Assembly (NCBI GenBank): GCA_963969595.1
Contig: OZ018418.1
Span: 3,973,001-4,037,000, forward strand
From: Neckera pumila
Taxonomy: Eukaryota; Streptophyta; Bryopsida; Hypnales; Neckeraceae
Length of the DNA stretch: 64,000 nucleotides
Direction of reading: 5' to 3'
Positions 50,806 through 60,395 of the stretch are shown here, in pieces (the stretch's first letter is position 1; every line of letters begins with the position of its first letter). A program made the position numbers and the translations under genes. A model generated the notes under the pieces. That model saw nothing but the letters and a program-made list of their open reading frames with translations. It searched no databases and had not been told where the DNA came from.

Positions 50806-51429
50806 ATCGGGAGATTGGCCAATAGTTTCACAGTACACATAGTACAACAAAGCAGCCGGGAACGAAACAAAGCGGTTTTAGTTGAACTGAAAACGAATAA
50901 ATGGAGAAAGAAACAGCGGGAGATCTCCCGATAAAATTGAAAAAAATAATAGAGTTTCGACCGAAATGTTGACACCGCGTTCATAAGATGAAAGCGCTTC
51001 CTCGTGCAAACCATAGACAGCACATGAAATTAGCATCAGGATATATCCCGATGTCTGACAGGGCATAACATGAATAAGGTGGAGAGAAGAGCAGCAGGAT
51101 TTCTCAAAATGCTCTTGTTCGAACATGACTGGTAAGAGAACTCGGGAAGGATTGCGTGAATAATGTCGATAAGAGTTGTATGCACTGGGGAGTGAGGACG
51201 GTCCGGTAAGAGACAAATCCAACGGGAGATCTCCCGATGATTTGAAGAATAAGTAATGATCTATGCAATAGCAGAGGAGAAACAATTATAATATGGAAGG
51301 TGTTGCTTATGCCGGCACCTACTGGACATACTCATCGGGAGAACTCCTGCTGAATATGGTAGACGGCCTAAATTGAGAAGTGATGTAGAGCAGGACAGCA
51401 TTGACGTTTAGCGAGAATAATCCCGATGA
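50806..51429. repeat. Palindrome cluster in intron 1 of the ParB/HAD gene
   Basis: Good copies are CGGGAGATCTCCCG at 50917-50930, CAGGATATATCCCG at 51037-51050 and CGGGAGATCTCCCG at 51223-51236. Decayed copies are at 50806-50816, 51096-51108, 51336-51349 and 51412-51426. All lie between donor 50553 and acceptor 51487. Confidence 0.85.
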
Positions 51430-52877
51430 AAACACATAGGACAGGATATGAGGTGGACTTCTGACCATTGTGCATGGCATTGCGCAGAGAAAATACATCG
51501 ATTGACCTGCCTGCAGACTTGTCACCCATCAAGCTGTACAAGTTTATCGACTCAGTGGTGCACACGTTCGAGTACATGGGCGAGAGCAATCCAAGAGCTG
51601 TGTTTTGATGCAACCAGAAAGTTACAATGTGGGGCCTTGAGTGGATGGACCAGGCCAAGGGTGTTGCAATCATATGCCCTAGGCTCTCGTTCGAAGGCAA
51701 GGCTCACGCCACAACAAGCTTAGACGTTGTGGAGCTTCAAGGACTAGATAACTCTACTGTCCTTGTCATTGTCCGAGAGATGGTTCCCAAGAAGTAGGAA
51801 GCACGGACCTACGGCCTCATCCTTGACTATGCCACCATAGATCTCCAGATGTGCGAGTCTATGACAATAAAGGGATTTCTAGACAAGCCAGACGGATCTC
51901 ATTCCTGGACACCAACGGAGATGTCCAACGAATGGGTCATTACAGACGACAGCCGTGGTGAGTCCAAAACGGACATAGTACCAGTCGTTGCTACTGCATC
52001 AACGCCTTCTGCCCCAAAGAAGCAGAGGAAGAGGAAAGCCATAGCGGGTGGGCCAGGAGATGAAATTGTGGAGGAAGCAGAGGAGAAGGGCAAGGGTAAG
52101 AAGAAAAAAAAGGCCACCCCACTGACTATTGTGCAGGCAGTGAAAATGACCGAGGCTGAGGTCAGTAAGCTCAAGCCCGGTGAAATAAAGGAGATCAACA
52201 AGTTGTACAACCAGGTTTTTAAGCCAATGTACAGATGGGACAAGAAGCCACTAGCCAATGCGAAGGGGGAATTCCTGCGGGTGCACTACAAGTTCCTCCA
52301 CAAGGCAGAAGCCGGGGATCTCGTATACAGAGCTATTGACCAGGATTGGCTCAAAGGGATTTAGAATAAGGTTCTTGTGGACAACGACTTCCACTCGGAG
52401 AACCGATATATAATCGTCTTGCCCTTGAAGAAAGGACTATACGGACCGAATAATCTAGTAGAGTTCTGGGACACGTGTCCGAGGAAAGAGAGTCTCACCA
52501 CCAAATCCCACTACTACATTATTGGTGGTCAACACACTGTTGAAGCGCACAAGGAGTTGATTGAGAAGAAACATATCAGTGAGGCGGATAAGGCCGACGC
52601 TTCCACGTTCAACATCATTCCCATATGGGTGTCGCATGAAACAAAGAAGAATGATATCGTTCACGTTTCGAGAGCTCACAACCAGAACCTCGCTGGTGAG
52701 CAGAAGGAGCAGAGATTTGCACAGCAGCTTGGTCATGCTCGTGTGAAGTGGAAAGACGTGGGGTCCTCGCACCTGTCATACGGAGGATGAGCGCACTCAG
52801 CAGCGTACCGTGTAAGTTTTACTGAACTTACGCCCGAGTTATGGTCGTACATTGTTTTCTTCCTTCCTGGAAATCAG

Positions 52878-53067
52878 CGAGAGATATCCCGATGACTGTC
52901 AATAGCGGGACATATCCCGTTGTCGACAGAATCAGAGTAATATTCCTACTAGGAGGGAGAGATACAGATGTTATGAAAATGCACTGATCTCTCGCTGGCA
53001 TTCAGCGGGAATTATCCCGTTCTTCACAACATAGCCCCGAATCAATCCAGCAACGGGATTTATCCCG
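52878..53067. repeat. Palindrome cluster in intron 2 of the ParB/HAD gene
   Basis: Four copies lie in a 332-bp intron: 52878-52891 (CGAGAGATATCCCG), 52906-52919 (CGGGACATATCCCG), 53006-53019 (CGGGAATTATCCCG) and 53054-53067 (CGGGATTTATCCCG). The arms CGGGA and TCCCG are conserved while the central four bases vary. Confidence 0.88.
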
Positions 53068-54689
53068 ATGACGAACACTTTCATTGTCTTCTTATTTCTC
53101 AGTAATCCCCAATATAACTCGCATTGTCGGCATTCATGTGTAGGGATTCTATAATGTGATGTCCTCAATCTTCACTGGGTTCAAGAATGCAGACAACCCA
53201 AATTTGAAAATCCCGCTACTCTTCATGGAGAAGGATGAAGACTTCAACCGCTGGATTCAGATTGACAAGGACTTTCTGGCCAGAAAGCTTCCTGACAGGA
53301 CCGGACCAAAATCAAAGGGTGTCCGTAAGCCACTGGCATACACCGACTTCAAGCCTTTGTGGGGATTGCGAGATGAGGACTTGAACTACTTGGCTAACCA
53401 AGTCGAGCAGGGAGTGGTGTGCATGAAGAAAACGGCTATCAACCTCGATATTGAAGGAATGTCAGTCACCCCAGTGGGGGTGGCAGCAGGTCGGGAGAAG
53501 AAGGTGAGGGCCATGAAGAACGAGCTCATGTGCCACTATAGGCAGTTCCCGCTTCTGAGCAAGAAGCCAGAGTACTCTCCCTACCCAGCAGAAGAATGGG
53601 AAGACTTTGTGGCTGCGAAGAAGATTATCCGGGAGCAAGTCGAGTGGTGGACGGATAAGAGTATGGCGACGAAGCTGGGCAAGGAGTGGCTAGAGGGTCA
53701 TACGAAGGCCCTGAACAAGACACACGATCCAAGCAACTGTCCAGAGGCGGTAAAGAAGATGTGGGAGATCTTCATGAATGCGCATACAAAGGAGATCCAG
53801 GAATATGTTGCCAAGGACTTCGGAAGCGACTATCTATGCAAGGTCATGGACGAGAAATGCTGGGACATCAGCAAGATTTTGGCAGAAGATTCCGTAAAGG
53901 CATGGCGAGGTGAAGCAAAGACCCACATGTATTTCTGGTTTCTCTTCGAAATGACCAGCCGCGGTGCTCGTGCTAAATTCCTGAAGAACCGGAATCTGAA
54001 TCGCGTATTCGATGCCATAGAGTATAAGGATACCGATCGACGCCTTGTGAGAGCCCGTTCACCAGAAGTACTTATAACGGATGGTGCTGGATTTCACGCA
54101 ATTCTAGCACACCTGGAGAAGCGGCGGCAGGACATGAAAGTCCGGCTCTGGGATTGGCATGTAATTCATTACATTCCGGAGAAAGTGGATGGCTTCCCCC
54201 CTCTAGTGACAGGATCGCATTTCACCATGTACTTGGTCTTGCTCTTTGCCTATGACGAAGTCCATGGTCCGACGAGCAGCTTCCACAATTTCTTTTCGAG
54301 TAAAATCGAGATGTCTGCTGTGTATTTCTCGAGAGAGTTGGATGAAGTGGACAAGATGTATAGGCAGTCGAATATGCCTTGGTTTTCCATTGCCGCAGCG
54401 ATTGAAATTTTCCTTAACCACATGACCGACAACATGGTCATTGTTAACGTTAACGGCGGTCCGGAAATTACTTCTCTTGCACTGGTAAGCCCTAATTCAT
54501 TTTCCTTCCCATTATTTTTTGTAACTCAATCAATTTCCAGTGCATTGACATTTGCTTCTACAATGCTATCAGGTCTCCTTGAATAAGGTTATCAAAGTCG
54601 TTTATGACTCTGAATCAGAGTCCAAGGCAATTTTGGTTGCCCGGCATATTTGGGAGCAATTGCATACTGCTCAATCCCTTTGTCAGGAG

Positions 54690-54870
54690 GATGAGGACGA
54701 AGAAGAAGAGGAGGGGGGGGGAGAGGAGGGGGGGGGAGACAGCGACAAGGTAGAGGAGGAGGGACGAAAGGGCGACGAAGAAGAAGAGGAGGGACGAGGA
54801 GACGGCGAGGAGGGGAGAGGAGAGGGCGACGAGGGAGGGGGAGAGGCTGGAGGAGTTGGCGAGGATGCTG
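54690..54870 (+). repeat. Purine-rich GAG/GGA low-complexity run inside exon 4
   Basis: Encodes an almost pure Glu/Gly/Asp stretch within the ParB/HAD protein. It lies between the unrecognised exon 3 domain and the Ser/Thr/Asp-rich end of exon 4, so it acts as an acidic linker. It is prone to length change. Confidence 0.85.
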
Positions 54871-55194
54871 ACATCGTTCCTTCAGATCACCGCCTGTCTT
54901 TACAAAGTGAACAGGGAGACGAAGTCATTGCCACCGCAGGGGAGGGTGATTCCTCTCATCAGGGAGTGCAGGACGATTCTCCAGACCACCAGACCAAAGA
55001 AACGGAGACTGGACGTCAAGACAACGCTTCGGACAAGGAAGATAGTACCTCCCGCACAGAGAGTGATCATGACGATGAGGAAATTCAAACTCCTACTCCT
55101 CTGATCACCGCAAGGACCTCTCTCGCCAAGGAGGACATGGAGAATGACAAAGAAACTAGTTCAGGCAGAAAGGTCAGTCATTGTACCTTATCAT

Positions 55195-55208
55195 CGGGAT
55201 ATTTCCCA
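55195..55208. repeat. Palindrome in intron 4 of the ParB/HAD gene
   Basis: CGGGATATTTCCCA with a preceding CAT, in the 97-bp intron between exon ends 55172 and 55270. Confidence 0.75.
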
Positions 55209-55684
55209 CTGCCAGTTCCACATTGCGCATAATCATCTGCTGAGGAAATCCTACGTGTTCTAATCGCAGGATAAGACTGCACGGAGACGGAAGCCACGTC
55301 CAGTGGACAAGATAGGCACGGTAGGGCGGAGGATGGCCTCAAGCTCAGCATTCGTTGAGGTTGAGTCAGGTCGGCGCAATGAGTTGAGGACGAAGATGAG
55401 ACTGGATATCAGCCTCCCTCCTGATGACCCTTCGGTTAGTCGGCCGCATGCCCCCCAGTAGCCTGCAGGGAATGAAGGCCCCAGCGTCTCCTCCCCTACA
55501 CCGTCCGGAGCAATGGTTGCTTTGACGTGGACTCCTGAAGCGACAAACGCTGCGTCCATTCTTCTTACCATTGCAGTACAAGGAGGAGCTGCATCTGTGA
55601 AGGACACAATCGTTGACATAGTGCCCCCCAGAGCAGAGTCTTCACATGACGTACCTTCGAGGCCAGAGGAGTGCGTCGGTGCAG

Positions 55685-55782
55685 CGGGAGATTTCCCGAT
55701 CCCGGGTGATCATGCTTCTTTTCCTGGACCTCGGCTTTCGAAGGGGAAGGAGCCGAGGTCTGATGCAACGGGAGATATCCCG
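55685..55782. repeat. Two palindromes inside coding exon 5
   Basis: CGGGAGATTTCCCG (55685-55698) and CGGGAGATATCCCG (55769-55782) lie in the open frame and are translated as AAGDFPI and ATGDIPL. The second has perfect CAA/TTG flanks, forming the 20-bp consensus. Confidence 0.85.
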
Positions 55783-56984
55783 TTGCTTGAGACACCTGTT
55801 GTTCCATCGTTCGCGGAAATGGCGGATACCATTATGGTGGATACAATGGTGGACCTCACGCAAATGAGTCCGGATGCGGCTGAACCGAAGGTGAATCCAA
55901 TGATTGCTGTTCCACACCCGAGACGTACGCATGCTGACATGGTTTCCTTGAAGAGTAGGGTTAAGGATCTTTTGAATTTGCCAGCTTTTCATGCTAGACA
56001 GACGCGCCATTTGGCAAATAACAGCCGGTCCAAGTTTTCGGCCGTCTGGGAGGCGCACTCATTTTTTTATCACGACATTTTTCAGATAGCCTCTGACAGT
56101 GGACCGATGGAAACAGAGGAAAGGGCCGAAGGACAATGGGGTCGAAGGAGTGCGAAAGTCGATGAAGCAGAACGGCCGAGGAAGGAAAAAGCCATTGTGA
56201 CCAGTACTTCATGTGACACATTCCGTATTTCTAAGGGTTTCATTGAAGTTCTTTTTTCTTTTTCATGGACTTGTCTCTAATTGGGCTTTGCCGTACTTGT
56301 CTGCAGATTGTGGTGGACCTTCAACGAAGCAACCAAGCACATTGGAAAAGGTAGCTCGGCGAAAGTATTCTGTGGTCCTTGACTTGAATGGAGTGCTTCT
56401 TCACAGGTCATACGACTGTAATAAACCCCATGTTGAGCATCGCCTGGGTGTCACCACGTTTCTTAATTGGCTGCGTTGTAGAGCGGATGTTGCATTCTGG
56501 AGTAGTGTTACTCCAAAGAACATGGACAATTTGTTGGACATTGTCCTCGCGGATTGTTCCTTCGGCCGTCGAGGTGTCATTTGTCTGTGTCAAGGGGCAT
56601 GCACGAAGTCCACGTACAGGGCCCCATCTGCACCCAATAAGCCGATCTTCCTGAAAGAGCTGACGACATTTGCAAACATGGCCAGTTTGTCCGCATTGGA
56701 TAACATTCTTCTCATTGACGACAGTCCAGAAAAGAACATCTTGAACGATCCTTGTAACGCTGTTTTTCCTCAGTCCTTTCGCGGTCAGCTGCTCGACAAC
56801 TACCTCTGCATGCAGTTGATGCCGTGGCTTGATGGCCTCCTTCTTTCGATGAGGCGGTGCCGGTGTATGTGAAGGCGAATCCCCTTCCAAGCGGGCAGAA
56901 TGCAGTGGATCCAGAATCCACATTGGGCTGGGGAATCATTACCGGAATTCAGCGTCATTGATTCCTGTTGGCATGGGGCTTCAT

Positions 56985-57871
56985 CGGGATATTTCTCGTT
57001 GCTGGAGACGACAGTTTCTTGGAATGATGTTTCATAATCGTCTGATTACAAATTGTAATTTTAATTCTAAATGCTGCTGTAAATTCTTGATCAGACATTT
57101 CTCTAAATCTGTAAATGTCAAATAGTCAATACATTAGCAAATATGGATCATGATTGAAGTGATACTTCTTGACAATTCATTGCATATGCACACTCGAGTT
57201 GTTCCTTCATGGTTCTTTGTTTACACCCAAGATGAATTCTATGTGAGTTGTGATCCCGTATTTGCTTTTCAATTATTGGTCACATGCATAATTTCTGAGC
57301 TTCCCTGTCATTTCTTAGCTGTCCCAGTATTCCTTGGCAAGGACTCGCGACTATGATTGTACTTGTAGCTCGTACTTCAGATGCAAGATAATTATTGCAT
57401 CTCATGCTTGCTGAGTTTCGTCTATCTCAAGTGACCGCATTACAAATTTGTAGGCTCACTTCCATGTCATCGATATCCAGTTTGAATACAGTAATGTAAG
57501 AGTGTAATTCTACTATATTGGGAGATCTCCCGTTGGGCAGGGGTTCTCCGTCAAGTTCTGTGTCCATTTGAACCTCTTGAGATCTACCATTTACAACATC
57601 TGCGTAATGTGAGTGTCCCTTTTAAGCTTACCGGAAGATCTTTTGTTGTTTAGCGGTTCTCAATGACGTGGCTGTCCATTCTTAATTCAACGGGAGATCA
57701 TTACTTGTGTACTTCTTTTCAGTGTAGTAATAAATCAGAGGGATACCTCTCGTTGTTTTATTGCCTCTAAGCGAAGTGACTGTGCGTTCCAAATTGATCG
57801 GGATACCTCCTGTACTTTGAAGGTTCTCAATACAGTGAGTCCCTTTTGGAATAACATCGGGAAATCTCCCG
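56985..57871. repeat. Palindrome cluster between the two HAD-like exons
   Basis: Good copies are at 56985-56998 (CGGGATATTTCTCG), 57519-57532 (TGGGAGATCTCCCG) and 57858-57871 (CGGGAAATCTCCCG). Decayed ones are near 57691-57700, 57740-57755 and 57799-57812. No coding sequence is recognised from 56962 to 57937. Confidence 0.8.
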
Positions 57872-57937
57872 TTCTTTAGAAATTTTGTCCTCCTCTGTCT
57901 GACGAGTTAACTTCCTTGCTATGTTCTGATTGTGCAG

Positions 57938-58420
57938 AAGGCGGCTATCCTTGTTCTTACAGGTGATTTATGCGTTGAGGGTGGTGTTCTGGATCTTCCG
58001 GAAGTAATTGACGTTCCCTCTGGTTTCCATGACTTCCTTAGTCAGTTGCTTGAACGGGCTCACTGTGGGTTGTATTCCTCCATGCATTTGTCTACTTTGG
58101 AGGTGCTTATGCGGCGTCTTCTCCCACGAAAGACTTGGAGAGGTTTTCATTTTTTTGCCGGTTTGAACATTCCTAACAAGAATAATCCTTATCCACCCCG
58201 TGGGGCATTACTAAACTGGATCTTAGGTAGCCCTAGACTGCGCAACATTTTTTTGGATCAAACTATTGCAGTACTTCAGATAGATCCTCTTGAATGGCCA
58301 CGTTCTCATTTGATAGGTCCCTCTGTAGACGTGAGGGATGATATTGATCTCCTGAAATTAGAAGATCCATGGTATGTACGGAAGGAGCTACTTATAGTTG
58401 GGAATTCTGTTACGCATTAG
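57938..58420 (+). CDS. Second, degenerate HAD/FCP1-like exon
   Basis: Begins after an acceptor (TTGTGCAG) and is open for 160 codons to TAG 58418-58420. It aligns by eye with the FCP1-like exon at 56307-56961: ILVLTGDLCVEG against VVLDLNGVLL, FHDFLSQLLE and LYSSMHLSTL against the WSS motif II segment, and RNIFLDQTIAVLQ with LEWPRSHL against the IDDSPEKN segment. The first catalytic Asp of motif I is replaced and the motif III double Asp is reduced to one, so phosphatase activity is unlikely. It may be the last exon of the same gene or part of a tandem paralogue; no start codon or earlier exon of its own was found. Confidence 0.5.
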   Translation, partial: KAAILVLTGDLCVEGGVLDLPEVIDVPSGFHDFLSQLLERAHCGLYSSMHLSTLEVLMRRLLPRKTWRGFHFFAGLNIPNKNNPYPPRGALLNWILGSPRLRNIFLDQTIAVLQIDPLEWPRSHLIGPSVDVRDDIDLLKLEDPWYVRKELLIVGNSVTH

Positions 58421-58606
58421 TCAATGTCAGTAGTTTAGATACTATAGGGATTGCCTTTCTTTCTTTTCGTGGGCAACTTCTTGATTGTGACCTTCTTTAT
58501 TGGTGTTAATAAAATGTGGTGACCCTTCTTCACCTTTTCTTTACTTTCAAGTTCCATTCCACCGTGCCAACAGTCCTCTTGTATCGTAAGTTTGAATGCG
58601 GGAATT

Positions 58607-58946
58607 ACACCGGGAGAATTCCGGATCCTTATTCTGCAGGGAGATACTAATGGGTTAGACAGTGCTTGCTTACTAGTCTTTGTAATAATCTAAGTTGAAT
58701 GATATTTGTTTTCATTGTTTTCTTGCAACACTTTAGATCCCAAAGTCTGGTATATGCACTACAGCGGCAACTTTCCCGATGAATCTTCTCTACTGTTAGG
58801 TAGAATTAATGTACTATGGGTGAAATATCTTAGTTATTATGTTTCTTTGTCCTCTTCTTGGGTATGAACATGGTCTACTTCATTCTAATCTTCCCACTTT
58901 CATAGGCATTGCGATCTTCAAAACCAATACAACGGGAGTTCTCCCA
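58607..58946. repeat. Subterminal palindromes, right end
   Basis: CCGGGAGAATTCCGG-type copy at 58610-58624, a half copy near 58765-58780, and CGGGAGTTCTCCCA at 58933-58946, ending 38 bp before the exact inverted-repeat block. Confidence 0.7.
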
Positions 58947-58959
58947 ATGTAGTCTCCCA

Positions 58960-59117
58960 GGACATAGTCTAAAATTACTCCTAAAGTCCAAAAGTAGTTA
59001 AATATGGCATTTAAGTTAAATTTTTTTTTTTTGTAATGACGTAGCATAGTCTTGGCCACATCAGCCAGCAATTATCCTGCGTTTTTTGCGATCTGGGAAT
59101 GCATATTAACTTGCAAT
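58960..59117 (-). repeat. Right terminal inverted repeat of the giant element
   Basis: Contains 58985-59014, the exact inverse of 11744-11773, then an A/T run and, further out, a GGGAAT...TTGCAA block comparable with 11571-11595. The outermost boundary is uncertain. Confidence 0.68.
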
Positions 59118-59149
59118 CTTTTAAAGGCCCTAAATCCCTTCTAATGTTA

Positions 59150-60390
59150 CTTTGATCCTACTGCACTTTAAGAAAAACAGGTATTTTACGACTGCAAAAA
59201 TATAACTAGAGATGACTGGCGACTGTGAGCAGTCATATTCTTGGTGGCCAACACCTTGGTGCAAATATGATTGTAGAATATGACTACCATTCATTTTTTG
59301 GCCTTGTACCTTATGGGCGTATACTATATGCCCGTTGGGAATGCCAAAGTATTTTATAGGAAACACCAAAGTAGTGAAAGTACTTCGTACGGAACAAAAG
59401 GGAATATATTTGGAGAATGTTGAATCATATTTTGCAATCATATTTTTATTGGAGTCATATTTTGCAGTCATATCTCCATGGTCGTGACATTTTTTTTTTG
59501 GGGGGCAGCCCAAGGGAAATCTAAATGGGTGGTCATATTTTTACTTTAGTCATATTTTGCAGTCATATTTTTTTGTCAAAGATATTTTGTATTTGCGTTT
59601 ATTTATTAGTTAATTCCTTTTCTTTTGGGGCAGCCCAAGGAAAAGCTGAACAATCTGAAATGTCCCTCTTGTATTGATTTGGGTATAATTGTGACTTTAT
59701 TTCATAGATTGCTTATTAAAAATAAAACAAAATAATGAATTGTGTCCATTATAGAATTGGTGTCCAATAAGTTAAGGTGGCACATGTTTATATTTTAAGT
59801 ACTTAGTTTAAATTTTTCAGACAACCTAAAGAAATTTTGGGCAGGAAACATGTTTGGAGAATGTCTAGTCATACTTTTGCCTCAGTTATATTTTTCTGCC
59901 AGTTATATTTTGTAATTCCATTTATTTTGTTAGCTTTAGGAGTCCTTTCTTTTAGTATAGATGTAACTTTGTTTCATGTTTGTTAAAAAAACATTATTTT
60001 TTTTGTGCGTTGTGTCACCTATAGATTTAGTGTCAAAATGATTTGGAAAGGCATATATTTATATTTTAATAAATATATCTAGAATTTTCATAGACTTAGA
60101 AGGAAACTAGAGAAGAATGAAGCAATTAACATCAAGAGATAAATATATTTTTTCTTAGGATTTAGGGGGAAATTAGAGAGGAATTAAAGCCTATGAACAA
60201 ATTGCAACACCAAAGTAGGACCAAGTCTAAAAACTCAGGTTAGAAATTGGACTTACCTTAATTCATTATTGGGACTTGCTGAGAACCAGCTATTGAAGAC
60301 AAATCCATTTATCGAGGGTCAAAAAATTTGAACCCTCAAATTTTTACACAACGATATCGTCTTCCACACTTGACACTTATCTAATACAAT
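59150..60390. other. AT-rich stretch with GTCATATTTTGCAGTCATAT repeats
   Basis: The phrase GTCATATTTTGCAGTCATAT, or close variants, occurs at about 59459-59480, 59549-59570 and elsewhere; related TTATATTTT words follow to 59910. A GGGGCAGCCCAAGGGAAA-type block occurs near 59503 and 59627. This is probably a decayed DNA element, but no ends were defined and no gene is seen. Confidence 0.5.
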
Positions 60391-60395
60391 ATGCA

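Larger units (their letters stand above)
50503..56961 (+). pseudogene. ParB-like / FCP1-like phosphatase multi-exon protein
   Basis: Exons by GT-AG junctions with matching phase: 50503-50552, 51488-52811, 53144-54484, 54573-55172, 55270-56224 and 56307-56961. Exon 2 holds a Lys-rich stretch and a ParB/sulfiredoxin-like motif, YYIIGGQHTVEA (about 52520), with SRAHNQN further on. Exon 3 is unrecognised and ends in a hydrophobic strand plus GG (IVNVNGGPEI). Exon 4 is Glu/Gly-rich. Exon 6 is an FCP1/NIF-like HAD domain: VVLDLNGVLL, FWSSVTPKNM, LLIDDSPEKN. Stops at about 51586 (TGA), 51797 (TAG), 52362 (TAG), 52788 (TGA) and 55461 (TAG), plus a frameshift near 56845, break it. It is probably nuclear, acting on DNA or phosphoproteins; that role is inferred. 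Confidence 0.6.
11571..59117. mobile_element. Giant terminal-inverted-repeat element with dispersed palindromes
   Basis: The 30 bases at 11744-11773 recur exactly, inverted, at 58985-59014. Similarity weakens outward to a TTGCAA...ATTCCC block at about 11571-11595 and 59090-59117. The palindrome family (core CGGGAGATATCCCG) occurs only within this interval, on both flanks of the nested CACTA element. No copy of the terminus was found near the inner edges (20.8-24 kb or 47-50.5 kb), which argues against two separate elements. Subtracting gag-like copy 2 (3.8 kb), the CACTA element (22.7 kb) and two MITEs (about 1.8 kb) leaves about 19 kb. It carries a DUF7869-type transposase-like gene (minus) and a ParB/HAD-type gene (plus). 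No target duplication can be read because the left edge abuts another element. The one-element reading is inference. Confidence 0.6.

Noticed and set aside
54683..54874. Minus-strand Ser/Pro-rich frame
   Set aside because: It is the shadow of the Glu/Gly-coding purine run in exon 4.
11571..59117. Two independent neighbouring elements instead of one giant element
   Set aside because: No terminus-like sequence was found near the inner edges; not excluded, only less supported.
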